NCBI RefSeq assembly: GCF_001422375.1
Contig: NZ_LMMU01000001.1
Span: 223 to 64,222, forward strand
Length of the DNA: 64,000 nt
Direction of reading: 5' to 3'
DNA from: Methylobacterium sp. Leaf99
Lineage (GTDB): Bacteria > Pseudomonadota > Alphaproteobacteria > Rhizobiales > Beijerinckiaceae
Shown here piece by piece: positions 37,559-46,977 of this stretch (position 1 is the first letter of the stretch; each line of letters starts with the position of its first letter). Under the pieces are notes generated by a model that was given only the letters and a program-made list of their open reading frames with translations, was not told the origin of the DNA and ran no database searches. Both the position numbers and the translations under genes were made by a program.

Positions 37559-38140
37559 CTAGAACGGGATGTCGTCGTCGAGGTCGTAGTTCGGCTTCGA
37601 ACCGCCACCGCCGCCGCTCGAGGGGGCCGGCCGCCGGTCGCCGCCGCCCGAAGGACGCCCGCCGCCGGAGGACCGACCGCCGCCACCTCCGCCGTACTCG
37701 CCGCCACCGCCACCGAAATCGCCGCCACGGCTGATCTGGCCGCCGCCCTCCTCGTCGGCGCCCATCTCGCCGCCGCCGCCGCCGCCTGAGCGGCCGTCCA
37801 GCAACGTGAGTTCACCACGGAAGCGCTGAAGCACCACCTCGGTGGTGTACTTCTCGACGCCGGACTGGTCGGCCCATTTGCGAGTCTGGAGTTGGCCCTC
37901 GATGTAGACCTTCGAGCCCTTGCGCAGGTACTGCTCGGCGACCCGGGCAAGGTTCTCGTTGTAGATCACCACCGCGTGCCACTCGGTCTTCTCCTTGCGC
38001 TCGCCCGACATCTTGTCCTTCCAGGACTCCGATGTGGCGATACGCAAGTTGACGACGGGATCGCCGGAGGCGAGGCGCCGCGTCTCGGGATCGCGCCCGA
38101 GGTTGCCCACCAGAATCACCTTGTTCACGCTGCCGGCCAT
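37559..38140 (-). CDS. ssb: Single-stranded DNA-binding protein
   Basis: 193 aa. The OB-fold ssDNA-binding domain is residues 1-110 ([44 protein letters not shown]). A Gly-rich, low-complexity linker ([30 protein letters not shown]) follows, then the acidic tip YDLDDDIPF that recruits replication and repair partners. It coats ssDNA as a tetramer. It has its own terminator and stands alone. Confidence 0.97.
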   Translation of the reverse strand: MAGSVNKVILVGNLGRDPETRRLASGDPVVNLRIATSESWKDKMSGERKEKTEWHAVVIYNENLARVAEQYLRKGSKVYIEGQLQTRKWADQSGVEKYTTEVVLQRFRGELTLLDGRSGGGGGGEMGADEEGGGQISRGGDFGGGGGEYGGGGGGRSSGGGRPSGGGDRRPAPSSGGGGGSKPNYDLDDDIPF

Positions 38141-38352
38141 GCCGCTCTCTCCTCTCGATCGATCTCACCGCGCGCCGAGCGAAGCCCGGCCCGGTGACGG
38201 GCCGCACGCGTCGGCGTCGCCTGTCATGGGCCCAGTTGGGAGCGCCGGCAATCGTCGGCAGACGGGTTGTCCCCGAGACTCACGGGTCGTCTCGCGCGCC
38301 GCAAATGTTCTATCTTTGTCCGAATTGGTCGACAAGGCGCCGCCTGGTTTGA

Positions 38353-39378
38353 TCAAGCGATCTTGACGAGCAGCTTGCCGAAGTTGCGGCCCTTGAGCAG
38401 CCCGGCAAAGGCGGTCGGCGCGTTTTCCAGGCCTTCCACGATGTCTTCGCGGTGAACGATGGCGCCCTGGTTCAGCCAGCCGCCGACTTCGCGCAGGAAC
38501 TCGGCCTCCTGGGCGGCGAAATCCCAGACGATGAAGCCCTGCAGGCGGAGACGCTTCGACAGCACCGCGCGCATGAGGAGCGGGATGCGGTCGGGGCCGG
38601 GCGGCAGGTCGGTGGCGCTGTAGCCCGATACGAGGCCACAGACCGGGATGCGCGCGAACGTGTTCAGGAGCGGCAGCACGGCGTCGAAGACCGCACCGCC
38701 GACATTCTCGAAATACACGTCGATGCCATCCGGACAGGCGGCCGCGAGGGCGTCGGTAAAGTCGTCGGCGCGGTGGTCGATGGCCGCGTCGAACCCGAGG
38801 GTGTCGATGAGGTAGGTACACTTCTCGGGTCCCCCGGCGACACCGACGGCACGAGCGCCCTTCCGCTTGGCGATCTGCCCGACGAGGGAGCCGACCGGGC
38901 CGGTGGCCGCGGCCACCACCACGGTCTCGCCGGGCTTCGGGGCACCGATGTTCAGAAGCCCCGTATAGGCGGTCATGCCCGGCATGCCGAGGACGCCGAG
39001 TGCCGTGCTGACGGGCGCCACGGCGGGGTCGAGCTTGCGCAGGCCCTCGCCGTCGGAAGTGTAGAACTCCTGCCAACCGCCGAAGCCCACCACGGTCTCG
39101 CCGACCTCGAACCCGGGATGGTTCGAAGCGATGACGTCGGCCACCGTCGCACCCACCATGGTGTCGCCGATGGCCACGGGCTCGGCGTAGGACTTCGCCG
39201 CGCTCATCCGCCCGCGCATGTAAGGGTCGAGGGAGAGGAAGCGGTTGGCGAGCAGCACTTCGCCATCACGCGGCGTCGGCACCCGGCCTTCCTCCAGGCG
39301 GAAATGGTTCTCGTTGGGCTCGCCGTGAGGGCGGGCGGCCAGGACGATACGGCGGTTCATGGGACTCGCGGTGGTCAT
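38353..39378 (-). CDS. Zinc-independent NADP-dependent oxidoreductase (MDR, CurA/YncB-like)
   Basis: 341 aa from ATG 39378 (MTTASPMNRRIVLAARPHGE). It is the leukotriene B4 12-hydroxydehydrogenase/CurA subgroup of the medium-chain reductases: FLSLDPYMRGRMS, the YTGLLNIG segment, nucleotide-binding VVVAAATGPVGSLVGQIAKR, and VDVYFENVGG-like IDVYFENVGGAVFDAVLPLL. No zinc ligands. Such enzymes reduce alpha,beta-unsaturated carbonyls with NADPH, often for detoxification. It is monocistronic. Confidence 0.92.
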   Translation of the reverse strand: MTTASPMNRRIVLAARPHGEPNENHFRLEEGRVPTPRDGEVLLANRFLSLDPYMRGRMSAAKSYAEPVAIGDTMVGATVADVIASNHPGFEVGETVVGFGGWQEFYTSDGEGLRKLDPAVAPVSTALGVLGMPGMTAYTGLLNIGAPKPGETVVVAAATGPVGSLVGQIAKRKGARAVGVAGGPEKCTYLIDTLGFDAAIDHRADDFTDALAAACPDGIDVYFENVGGAVFDAVLPLLNTFARIPVCGLVSGYSATDLPPGPDRIPLLMRAVLSKRLRLQGFIVWDFAAQEAEFLREVGGWLNQGAIVHREDIVEGLENAPTAFAGLLKGRNFGKLLVKIA

Positions 39379-39495
39379 GGTCGGGCTCCTGCGGATCGGG
39401 TTTGGGTCGCAGATTGGTGCGCGCGTCCGAAAAGCAATTTCGGATGGAGTTCGTGGGCCGTTCCCGTGCGTTGACCCGTATCCTGGGAGGGCACG

Positions 39496-39912
39496 ATGAT
39501 ACGCGGATTCTTGCTGACGATGGCGGTATTCCTGGCGGGCACCGGCGCGCGCGCCGCGGACGATCCCCTGGGGGCCCATCGTTGGGCGCATCGGGTCGTT
39601 GTGATTTCGGCGCCCGCCACTGATGATTCCCGCCTGCTGGCCCAGCGAGCCGCCCTGGCGGCCCTGCCCGACGCGCTGCGGGCACGGGACCTCGTGGTGC
39701 TGGAAGCCGTGGGTGCGGAAGCCCCGGCCCGGCGCCTGCGCGAATCCCTGAAGCTTCCGCCGGACACGTTCCGGGTGGTCCTCGTCGGCAAGGACGGCGA
39801 AGCCAAGCGTATTGCGGCTGAGCCGCTGCCGGTCGAGGCGTTGTTCTCCACCATCGACGCCATGCCCATGCGTCGAGACGAGGCGAAGCGCCGGGGTGAG
39901 ATCGGGCGCTGA
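39496..39912 (+). CDS. DUF4174 domain secreted protein
   Basis: 138 aa. Signal peptide MIRGFLLTMAVFLAGTGARA cleaves before ADDPLG. The mature domain reads WAHRVVVISAPATDDSRLLA, then FRVVLVGKDGEAKRIAAEPL and IDAMPMRRDEAKRRG, the DUF4174 pattern (a thioredoxin-like-sized domain often adjacent to oxidative-stress or transport genes). Function is unknown. It ends just before a terminator shared with the convergent Gly-rich gene. Confidence 0.85.
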   Translation: MIRGFLLTMAVFLAGTGARAADDPLGAHRWAHRVVVISAPATDDSRLLAQRAALAALPDALRARDLVVLEAVGAEAPARRLRESLKLPPDTFRVVLVGKDGEAKRIAAEPLPVEALFSTIDAMPMRRDEAKRRGEIGR

Positions 39913-39921
39913 GACGAAAAA

Positions 39922-39942
39922 GGGGCCGCGCAAGGCGGCCCC
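39922..39942. terminator. Bidirectional terminator between DUF4174 and the Gly-rich gene
   Basis: GGGGCCGC (39922-39929) pairs with GCGGCCCC (39935-39942). On the minus strand the stem is followed by TTTTTCG, making a classical terminator 26 bases past the stop of the Gly-rich gene; on the plus strand it lies 9 bases past the DUF4174 stop. Confidence 0.85.
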
Positions 39943-39968
39943 CGGTGTTCATCCATGATGACGGTCGT

Positions 39969-40508
39969 TCAGAAGCAACGCTCTACCAACACCCGGCGGT
40001 AACCGTAAGGCGTCCAGCGCACGCGCGGGACAGTGTAGCATCCGCCGCCGTAGCCGTAATCGTACCCGCCGTACCCCACGGGTGCGTAGCCGCCGCCATA
40101 GCCATAACCATAGCCCGGGCCGTACCCGCCGTAGAGTCCGCCCGCCGCGAGGCCGAGACCCACCCCAAGTCCAAGGCCTCCGAGCCCGTAGCCGTAGCCG
40201 CGTCCGAAGCCGCGACCGCCGTAGAAACCGCCCCGGTGGCCGTAGAAGCCACCGCGATAGCCCCCGAAACCGCCCCGGTAGCCGCCGAAGCCCACGCCGC
40301 GATAGCCGCCGAATCCACCCCGGAAACCGCCTCCACCGAAGCCGCCCCGGAATCCGCCACCGCCGAAGCCGCCGCCATGGAAACCACCACCATGGAAACC
40401 ACCGCCGCGGAACCCACCACCTCCGAAGCCGCCACGGGCCTCCGCCGTGGCGGGAATCATGGCGAGCGCGCCGATCATGGCCGCCGAGGCCAGAACCACT
40501 CGTTTCAT
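39969..40508 (-). CDS. Exported glycine-rich repeat protein
   Basis: 179 aa from ATG 40508 with GGAG upstream. Signal peptide MKRVVLASAAMIGALAMIPA, cleavage near ATAEA. The mature part is built of GGF-R-GG, HGGGF, GGYRG and GGFYG repeats, then a G-L-G stretch, GYGYG Tyr-Gly repeats and a C-terminal cap CYTVPRVRWTPYGYRR VLVERCF with two cysteines. This looks like a secreted low-complexity Gly/Tyr/Arg-rich protein of the type seen in Hyphomicrobiales cell envelopes. No enzymatic domain. Function is unknown. Confidence 0.75.
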   Translation of the reverse strand: MKRVVLASAAMIGALAMIPATAEARGGFGGGGFRGGGFHGGGFHGGGFGGGGFRGGFGGGGFRGGFGGYRGVGFGGYRGGFGGYRGGFYGHRGGFYGGRGFGRGYGYGLGGLGLGVGLGLAAGGLYGGYGPGYGYGYGGGYAPVGYGGYDYGYGGGCYTVPRVRWTPYGYRRVLVERCF

Positions 40509-40712
40509 CTCACACTCTCCGAGAGATATTCGAACGTCCCCCAACGGCACATAAACGCAGCGATGCACGCAACGGTTCAGGGATCGACCGGTCTTGCCGC
40601 AAACGTGAAGGACCGGCAGGACGATGCCCGTCGACGACGGCACGCTTGAAAACCGATCCGCTTTCGGGCGAGGAAGCGCGTCCTGCCCCCATCCCTCCGC
40701 AAGGCCATCGCG

Positions 40713-41489
40713 ATGTACGGTCTCGAAACTCAGGATGCCGCCGTCAGGATGCCGTGGTGGATCGCACCCGCCCTCGCCGCATGCCTGACCTTCGTCGGGC
40801 CGGTCCTCGCCGCTCCGGCGCCGGCGCCGTGCCGTCCGGTCCAGGCGGAAGGCGAGACCTACACGGTCTGCACCGTCGATCTGCGCCGGGACAAGGTGCG
40901 ATTGTTTTGGCGCGGGGCGGACGGACAGCCCTACTCGTCGCTCTCAACCCTCGGCGACAGACAGGGACCGTCCTTACGCTTCGCCATGAATGCCGGCATG
41001 TACGACAAGGACCAGGCGCCCGTGGGGCTCTATGTCGAGGAGGGGCGCGAACTGAAGGGCGTTTCAACCGCTAGCGGCCCGGGCAACTTCCACCTCAAAC
41101 CCAACGGGGTCTTCTACGTGAAGGGCGACCGGGCCGGTGTCCTCGACACCACCCGTTACCTCCGGGTGAACCCGAAGCCGGATTTCGCGACGCAGTCGGG
41201 GCCGATGCTGGTGGTGGACGGGCATATCCACCCCAAGATCTCCAGCGACGGGCCGAGCCAGAAGATCCGCAACGGCGTCGGTGTGCGCGACGAGGGCCGC
41301 ACGGCGGTCTTCGCCATTTCGGAACGCCCCGTGAGCTTCGGTGCGTTCGCGCGCCTGTTCAAGGATACCTTGAGCTGCCGCAACGCCCTGTTCCTCGACG
41401 GCAGCGTGTCGAGCCTCTACGCGCCGTCCATGAACCGCTCCGATCTCAGTCGGCCATTGGGGCCGATGGTCGGCGCCGTGGCACGCTGA
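40713..41489 (+). CDS. Secreted phosphodiester glycosidase-family (NAGPA domain) protein
   Basis: 258 aa (246 from the alternative ATG 40749, which gives a cleaner signal peptide MPWWIAPALAACLTFVGPVL). The mature domain has RFAMNAGMYDKDQAPVGLYV, LKPNGVFYVKGDRAGVL, ATQSGPMLVVDGHIHPK, RNGVGVRDEGRTAVFAISE and FLDGSVSSLYAP, the NAGPA-fold signature of enzymes that uncover N-acetylglucosamine phosphodiesters. Substrate in bacteria is uncertain; a role with exopolysaccharide or teichoic-type phosphodiesters is inferred. Confidence 0.82.
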   Translation: MYGLETQDAAVRMPWWIAPALAACLTFVGPVLAAPAPAPCRPVQAEGETYTVCTVDLRRDKVRLFWRGADGQPYSSLSTLGDRQGPSLRFAMNAGMYDKDQAPVGLYVEEGRELKGVSTASGPGNFHLKPNGVFYVKGDRAGVLDTTRYLRVNPKPDFATQSGPMLVVDGHIHPKISSDGPSQKIRNGVGVRDEGRTAVFAISERPVSFGAFARLFKDTLSCRNALFLDGSVSSLYAPSMNRSDLSRPLGPMVGAVAR

Positions 41490-41693
41490 AAGCCAGGCTA
41501 CGCGGGGTCGCTTCCAGCCCCCTCATCCGCATCACGGTCGGCCGCCGAACGGCAGCGGCGACACCGACGGTTGCCTGCCAAGCCGGGTGGCGTGAACGTC
41601 CGAGCGTTCATGCCATTGAGGGTTCGACGAGCGGCGACGCCCGTTCCACGCCGATGGCAGGCGGCTCAAAAGATGAATCTCACAGGGAATGTG

Positions 41694-41769
41694 TGGTGAG
41701 CGCGTTGGGGTTCGAACCCAAGACCTACAGATTAAAAGTCCGTTGCTCTACCAGCTGAGCTACGCGCTC
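41694..41769 (-). tRNA. tRNA-Lys (anticodon TTT)
   Basis: 76 bases including encoded CCA (41694-41696). Acceptor stem GAGCGCG/CGCGCTC, D arm GCTCAGCTGGTAGAGC, anticodon loop ACTTTTAAT with TTT, T arm GGGTTCGAACCC. All four arms pair. The TTT anticodon reads AAA and AAG lysine codons. It is isolated in a gap between a NAGPA gene and the SGNH-like gene. Confidence 0.97.
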
Positions 41770-41891
41770 GCGTCCATGGCGGTGGCTCTCGGGCCTGAAA
41801 CCGTCGGGAAGCGACGCCCGCAATAGGGGCTCGACGGGTGGGGGTCAACCGCGTCAAACCGGCTTCGCGTGGGACAAGCGGCCGGGATGTG

Positions 41892-42953
41892 ATGGGCGAG
41901 GTGGCGAGGGATTGGACGGCGGGGCAATGGCGCGGGTTCGTGCGTGGGTTCGGGCTGTCCGTGGCAGCGTTCGGGCTCGGGGTGATCGGGCTCGTCGCGG
42001 TGTTCGATCCCTACGGCCTGCGCGTCGCGCCGGGTCGGGCACCGGGGCCATTGATGGATGGCAACCAGCGTTTCATGTATCCGCAGATCGCCCGCAGTGG
42101 CCTCTATGACGCGGCGGTGTTCGGCTCCTCAACGTCACGGCTCCTCGATCCCGAGCAACTCGAGCCGGTGCTCGGCGGGCGTTTCGCCAATTTCGCCATG
42201 AACGCCGCGACCCCGTTCGAGCAGGCGGCCATCGCCCGGGTGTTCCTGCGCCGCGTGAGTCCGAAATCTGTGGTGTTCGGCCTCGACGCCAACTGGTGCG
42301 CGGCCGACGCGGACACGAAGCGCCTCACCTTCCGGCCGTTCCCGGCCTGGCTCTATGCCGAGGGGACCCCGTGGGGATTCCTGCGGCAGGTCAATGGGCA
42401 GAGTCTCGCCACCGCCGCCCGGGTGGCGTTGCACCGCTGGGCGGGCCTGCCGGCGCGCCTTCGGGCGGACGGCTACGCCGTCTTCACCCCGCCCGAAGCG
42501 ACCTACGACGCCAAGCGCGCCGCTGCCCACATTCACGGCGGCGGCGCGGCAATGCCCGAGGCGGCCCCGGCGGATCCGCCCCTCGATCCCGTCGAGGCGC
42601 CCATGCCGGCCCTCGCTTGGCTCGACGATCTTTTGGGCGGGATGCCGCCGGAGACACGCAAGGTCGTCGCCTTCATGCCGGTTCACGTCGCAGCGCAGGG
42701 ATTGCCCGGCACGTCCAAGGGCGCGCGCGAGGCCGCCTGCAAGGCGCGTGTGGCCGAGATCGGCGCCCGGCGCGGAACCAGCGTCGTGGACTTTCGCATT
42801 TCCTCGCCGGTGACGACGCGGGACACGGATTACTGGGATGCCTTGCACTACCGGCTGCCCATCGCGGCACGCATCGTCACCGCCCTGGGGACTGCCGTCG
42901 CGACGGGTGCGGACGATCCGGACGGGTTCTACCGTGTGCTGTCTCGCCCCTGA
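41892..42953 (+). CDS. Membrane-anchored SGNH-like (AlgX/DltD type) protein
   Basis: 353 aa from ATG 41892; GTG 41838 gives 371 aa. One N-terminal membrane anchor (about 19-38, GFGLSVAAFGLGVIGLVAVF) then a periplasmic domain. Block I is VFGSSTSRLLDP (Ser about 80), and a C-terminal DALHYRLPIAARI supplies an Asp-x-x-His pair, as in SGNH hydrolases/acyltransferases. A family name is not recognised. Likely acts on a surface polymer, by analogy with AlgX and DltD; the reaction is inferred. It is convergent with tgt (7 bases). Confidence 0.6.
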   Translation: MGEVARDWTAGQWRGFVRGFGLSVAAFGLGVIGLVAVFDPYGLRVAPGRAPGPLMDGNQRFMYPQIARSGLYDAAVFGSSTSRLLDPEQLEPVLGGRFANFAMNAATPFEQAAIARVFLRRVSPKSVVFGLDANWCAADADTKRLTFRPFPAWLYAEGTPWGFLRQVNGQSLATAARVALHRWAGLPARLRADGYAVFTPPEATYDAKRAAAHIHGGGAAMPEAAPADPPLDPVEAPMPALAWLDDLLGGMPPETRKVVAFMPVHVAAQGLPGTSKGAREAACKARVAEIGARRGTSVVDFRISSPVTTRDTDYWDALHYRLPIAARIVTALGTAVATGADDPDGFYRVLSRP

Positions 42954-42960
42954 GGGCGGT

Positions 42961-44118
42961 TCATGCCGCGCGCTCGGCCTCGGCCCTCGCCCAGGCCTGC
43001 CGGGTCTCGTCGCAGAACTCCGCCAGGCGCCCGTGCGCGATGGCGGCGCGCATCCCGGCCATGAGGTCCTGATAGTAGGACAGATTGTTCCAGGTCAGCA
43101 GCATCATCCCCAGAATCTCGTCCGTGCGGACGAGATGGTGAAGGTAGGCGCGGCTGTAGTCCCGTGCCGCAGGGCAGGACGAGGTCTCGTCCAGCGGACG
43201 GTTGTCCTCGCCGTGGCGGGCGTTGCGCAGGTTGATCCGGCCGTGGCGGGTATAGGCGAGGCCGTGGCGTCCGGCCCGCGTCGGCATTACGCAGTCGAAC
43301 ATGTCGATGCCGCGCGAGACCGATCGCATGAGGTCGTCGGGAGTGCCGACACCCATGAGGTATCGGGGCTTGGCGTCCGGCAGGTGTGGCGCCACCGTCT
43401 CGATCATCGCCAGCATGACCTCTTGCGGCTCCCCGACCGCGAGGCCGCCGATGGCGTAGCCCTTGAGGTCGAGTTCCACCAAGGCACGGGCGCTCTCCGT
43501 GCGTAGCGCCGGAACATCGCCGCCCTGGACGATCCCGAACATCGCCTTACCGGGCTGCTCGCCGAACTGGATTCGGCAGCGCTCGGCCCAGCGCAGGGAC
43601 AGATGCATGGCCTTCTCGATGGTCGTGTGGTCGGCGGGCAGGCGCACGCACTCGTCGAGCTGCATCTGGATGTCGGAGCCGAGCAGACCCTGGATCTCGA
43701 TGGACCGCTCGGGGCTCATGTGGTGGGTCGATCCATCGACGTGCGAGCGGAAGGTGACGCCCTCCTCGTCGAGCTTCCGCAGGGCCGAGAGCGACATCAC
43801 CTGGAACCCGCCGGAATCCGTGAGGATGGGGTGGGGCCAGTTCATAAAGTGATGAAGGCCGCCCAGCCGCGCCATGCGCTCGGGGCCGGGGCGCAGCATG
43901 AGGTGATAGGTGTTGCCGAGTACCACATCGGCCCCAAGGTCGCGGACCTGGCCGGGATACATCGCCTTCACGGTGGCGGCCGTACCGACGGGCATGAAGG
44001 CCGGTGTCCGGATGGTTCCGCGCGGCATGCTGATGGCGCCGGTGCGCGCGGACCCGTCGGTGGCATCCACCCGGAAGGTGAAGTCTTGCGGGAGGGTGGA
44101 CGGTGACGGATCGGACAT
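42961..44118 (-). CDS. tgt: Queuine tRNA-ribosyltransferase
   Basis: 385 aa. It exchanges guanine 34 of GUN-anticodon tRNAs for preQ1 in queuosine synthesis. Catalytic motifs are present: [11 protein letters not shown] (acid-base Asp), [25 protein letters not shown] and the nucleophile region [11 protein letters not shown] with Asp in MFDCVMPT. The C-terminal zinc cluster is altered. The E. coli ligands C302, C304, C307 and H333 align here to Ser, Cys, Ala and Asn ([26 protein letters not shown]). It lies downstream of queA on the same strand (gap about 64 bases). Confidence 0.95.
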   Translation of the reverse strand: MSDPSPSTLPQDFTFRVDATDGSARTGAISMPRGTIRTPAFMPVGTAATVKAMYPGQVRDLGADVVLGNTYHLMLRPGPERMARLGGLHHFMNWPHPILTDSGGFQVMSLSALRKLDEEGVTFRSHVDGSTHHMSPERSIEIQGLLGSDIQMQLDECVRLPADHTTIEKAMHLSLRWAERCRIQFGEQPGKAMFGIVQGGDVPALRTESARALVELDLKGYAIGGLAVGEPQEVMLAMIETVAPHLPDAKPRYLMGVGTPDDLMRSVSRGIDMFDCVMPTRAGRHGLAYTRHGRINLRNARHGEDNRPLDETSSCPAARDYSRAYLHHLVRTDEILGMMLLTWNNLSYYQDLMAGMRAAIAHGRLAEFCDETRQAWARAEAERAA

Positions 44119-44182
44119 CGGCGCCCTTTAGCACCGGATCGGCCGGATGGGCAGGCGGCGCGCCGCCGCCGCGGGTGACGCC

Positions 44183-45268
44183 CTAACGCCCGGCCGGAAA
44201 CAGCAGGCTCGAATCCCCGTACGAGTAGAACCGGTACCCGCGGGCGATCGCGTGCGCGTAGGCCGCCCGCATGGTCTCGAGCCCCGAGAACGCCGAGACC
44301 AGCATGAACAGAGTCGAGCGCGGCAGGTGAAAGTTCGTCATGAGGGCGTCGACGGATCGGATGGGTTTGCCCGGAGTGATAAAGATTTCCGTGGGGCCTG
44401 AGAACGGTTGGAGGCGTCCCTCGGCGTCGGCGGCGCTCTCGAGGAGGCGCAGGGCCGTGGTGCCCACCGCCACGATGCGCCCGCCGGACGCGCGGGTCCG
44501 GTTGAGGGCCTCCGCCGTGTCCGCCGAGAGAATGCCGATCTCCGCATGCATGCGGTGGTCGTCGGTGTCGTCGGCCTTCACGGGCAGAAAGGTGCCCGCC
44601 CCCACATGCAGGGTCACCGTGTGGCGGCGGATACCGGCGGCGTCGAGGGCGCCAAGAAGCGCCTCCGAGAAATGCAGCCCGGCCGTCGGGGCGGCCACCG
44701 CGCCGGGCTGATCGGCGTAGACGGTCTGATAGTCGGTGGCGTCCTGCGCATCGGTGGGGCGCTTGCCGGCGATGTAGGGCGGCAGCGGCAGATCACCCGT
44801 TGCGGCGATGGCCGCGTCCAGGGCCGGACCGGAGAGGTCGAAGCGCAGGGTGATCTCACCGGCGTCGCCTTTCCGCGCGATGGTCGCGTCGAGGCCGCCG
44901 AGGTTGCATGGGTCGCTCATCCCATGCCTGCCGAACACCACCCGGTCGCCGGGGGTGAGGCGCTTGGCGGGCCGGGCGAAGGCGCGCCAGGTATCGGCCG
45001 CTTCACGCAGATGGAGCATCGCCTCCATCCGCAGGCCCGGGGCCCCCGGGCGGTGGCGGATGCCGTGGAGCCGGGCCGGAATCACGCGGGTGTCGTTGAA
45101 CACCAGGGCGTCGCCGGCCCGCAGGAGGCCGGGAAGGTCGCGCACCGCCCGATCGGCCAACGCTTCGCCCGGTCGCACCAGGAGAAGGCGGCCCGCGTCG
45201 CGTGGAGTCGGGGGCCGCAGGGCGATGTTCGCCTCCGGCAACTCGAAATCAAACAGATCGACGCGCAT
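44183..45268 (-). CDS. queA: S-adenosylmethionine:tRNA ribosyltransferase-isomerase
   Basis: 361 aa from ATG 45268 ([20 protein letters not shown]). It transfers the ribosyl part of SAM to preQ1-modified tRNA to make epoxyqueuosine. It contains [15 protein letters not shown], the conserved [34 protein letters not shown] and [19 protein letters not shown]. Following tgt on the same strand, the two form a small queuosine operon, with queA first. Confidence 0.96.
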   Translation of the reverse strand: MRVDLFDFELPEANIALRPPTPRDAGRLLLVRPGEALADRAVRDLPGLLRAGDALVFNDTRVIPARLHGIRHRPGAPGLRMEAMLHLREAADTWRAFARPAKRLTPGDRVVFGRHGMSDPCNLGGLDATIARKGDAGEITLRFDLSGPALDAAIAATGDLPLPPYIAGKRPTDAQDATDYQTVYADQPGAVAAPTAGLHFSEALLGALDAAGIRRHTVTLHVGAGTFLPVKADDTDDHRMHAEIGILSADTAEALNRTRASGGRIVAVGTTALRLLESAADAEGRLQPFSGPTEIFITPGKPIRSVDALMTNFHLPRSTLFMLVSAFSGLETMRAAYAHAIARGYRFYSYGDSSLLFPAGR

Positions 45269-45406
45269 GGCGCGCCAACAGCACGGTTTACCCCGCCGGA
45301 TCAATGGCCTCCGGCTTCGCGGAGCGGGAACCGCTAGGCAGCGCACCGGTTCATTCCTGCAACCCGCGCGTGAACGGGGCGGGTGCCGACAGGAGCTGAT
45401 CCCCGA

Positions 45407-45658
45407 ATGGCCTGGTACGCATTGCGCCCCCGCGATCCCGCCGATCCGCGCTGGCCCCTTCCCGACAGCCCCAGCATCACCCTGAAGGCCGACGATCCGC
45501 AAGCCGCCCGAGATAAATTCAGCGCGGCCTATCCGAGTCGCCCGTTCGGGACACCGGGTTCTCCCGTGGCCGATGCCGGCGGCTCCGGATTCCGTGACGA
45601 ACCCGACGCGCTTCTCGTCGAGGCTGCCTCGGAGCCCCCGAGCCCACCGCCCGCCTGA
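45407..45658 (+). CDS. Small hypothetical protein, Pro-rich
   Basis: 83 aa from ATG 45407 with AGGAG 11 bases upstream. Starts [20 protein letters not shown], then [20 protein letters not shown] and a Pro/Ser/Ala-rich tail ending PPA. No signal peptide, membrane segment or recognised domain. The ribosome site and codon use support a real gene. It is followed by the 89-aa gene after 46 bases. Confidence 0.55.
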   Translation: MAWYALRPRDPADPRWPLPDSPSITLKADDPQAARDKFSAAYPSRPFGTPGSPVADAGGSGFRDEPDALLVEAASEPPSPPPA

Positions 45659-45704
45659 TTCTGGCGATCGATCCGGCCCTTCGGCCGCCCTGGGAGTCAA
45701 CGTG

Positions 45705-45974
45705 ATGCCAACGCCCTCCGCAAAGTCCGGCGCACCACGCCGGCGCGTCACCTTGGACCACCAGTTGCTGACCTACTGGGAGCGTGAGGCGCGGCGCCTG
45801 GATGCCCTGGCAGCTGCGGCGCGCTGGGGCTGGATCGCCCGGGGCTACGCACGCAAGGCCGAGCGTGCCCGTGCACAGGCCGCCCGCAGCGCCGGACGTG
45901 AAGCCGCACGCGACCAGCCTATCGTGACCGCTCCGCCCGAGGCCGCGAACGAGGATCGCGCGCCGAGCGCGTGA
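45705..45974 (+). CDS. Small hypothetical Arg/Ala-rich helical protein
   Basis: 89 aa from ATG 45705 (GGGAG upstream). It starts [20 protein letters not shown], with an Arg/Ala-rich amphipathic helix [20 protein letters not shown] and [20 protein letters not shown]. No known domain. The helix could bind nucleic acid or a protein partner. It is positioned between the 83-aa protein and the CDF transporter. Confidence 0.5.
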   Translation: MPTPSAKSGAPRRRVTLDHQLLTYWEREARRLDALAAAARWGWIARGYARKAERARAQAARSAGREAARDQPIVTAPPEAANEDRAPSA

Positions 45975-46089
45975 GGGCGGAGCGGCATAGCCGGGCCTCA
46001 ATCGTTCAGCGGCGGGTTCAACCTTTGCCGTGGCCTTGCGCAGCCCAGGGCCGCTAAAGGCGAGGTCATCGGACCTCGGGACTCGCTTT

Positions 46090-46977
46090 ATGGACCGCAC
46101 CCAGAAAGCCGCATTGGCGAGTGCCGGCATCGGCACCCTCGTCACGGGCCTCAAGTTTGCGGCCTTCGCCCTGACGGGCAGCCTCGCGCTCTACTCGGAT
46201 GCCCTCGAGAGCATCATCAACGTGGTGGCTGCGGCCTTCGCCTTCGTGGCCCTGCGGGTGGCCGCGCGCCCCGCCGATGACGACCACCCGTACGGCCACC
46301 ACAAGGCCGAGTACTTTTCCGCCGTCATCGAGGGGGCGCTCATCATTGCGGCGGCGATGCTGATCCTGCGTGAGTCCTTCCACGGCATCCTCGACCCGAA
46401 GCCCCTCGACGCCCCATTCCTGGGTTTGGCCGTGAACGGGGTGGCGACGGCGATCAACGGCGTGTGGGCCGTCTACCTGCTCGGGCGCGGCAAGGCCTGG
46501 CGCTCTCCCGCCCTCGTAGCCGATGCGCGGCATGTCATGGCCGACGTGGTCACCTCGCTCGGCGTCCTCATCGGCCTCGGCCTCGTCCTCCTGACCGGTG
46601 CGGTGGTACTCGATCCCGTCATCGCCGGGCTCGTCGCCCTCAACATCCTGTGGTCGGGCTGGACCATGGTGCGCGACTCCGTGAGCGGCCTCCTCGATCG
46701 TGCGGCCCCGGCGGAGATGGTCACCCAGATTCGTGAGCTGATCTCGATCCACGGCGAGGGCGCCCTGGAGGCCCATGACGTGCGCACCCGCCACGCGGGC
46801 CAGGCCACCTTCATCGACTTTCACCTCGTGGTGCCGGGCGAGATGACCGTGCGGGACTCCCACGAGATCTGCGACCGCCTGGAAGCGGCGATCGAGGGCG
46901 CCATCGAGGGGGCCGTCGTGGTCATCCACGTGGAGCCCGGTGAGCAGGCCAAGGGGCGCGGCGTGCCGGTGGTCTAA
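46090..46977 (+). CDS. Cation diffusion facilitator family transporter
   Basis: 295 aa from ATG 46090 ([20 protein letters not shown]). Six membrane segments ([71 protein letters not shown]) and a cytoplasmic C-terminal metal-binding domain. Metal-site motifs include YSDALES and HHKAEYF in the first half and [14 protein letters not shown] in the second. CDF proteins exchange Zn2+, Mn2+, Fe2+ or Co2+ for protons; which metal is not evident. Its stop overlaps lipB by 4 bases tail to tail. Confidence 0.92.
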   Translation: MDRTQKAALASAGIGTLVTGLKFAAFALTGSLALYSDALESIINVVAAAFAFVALRVAARPADDDHPYGHHKAEYFSAVIEGALIIAAAMLILRESFHGILDPKPLDAPFLGLAVNGVATAINGVWAVYLLGRGKAWRSPALVADARHVMADVVTSLGVLIGLGLVLLTGAVVLDPVIAGLVALNILWSGWTMVRDSVSGLLDRAAPAEMVTQIRELISIHGEGALEAHDVRTRHAGQATFIDFHLVVPGEMTVRDSHEICDRLEAAIEGAIEGAVVVIHVEPGEQAKGRGVPVV

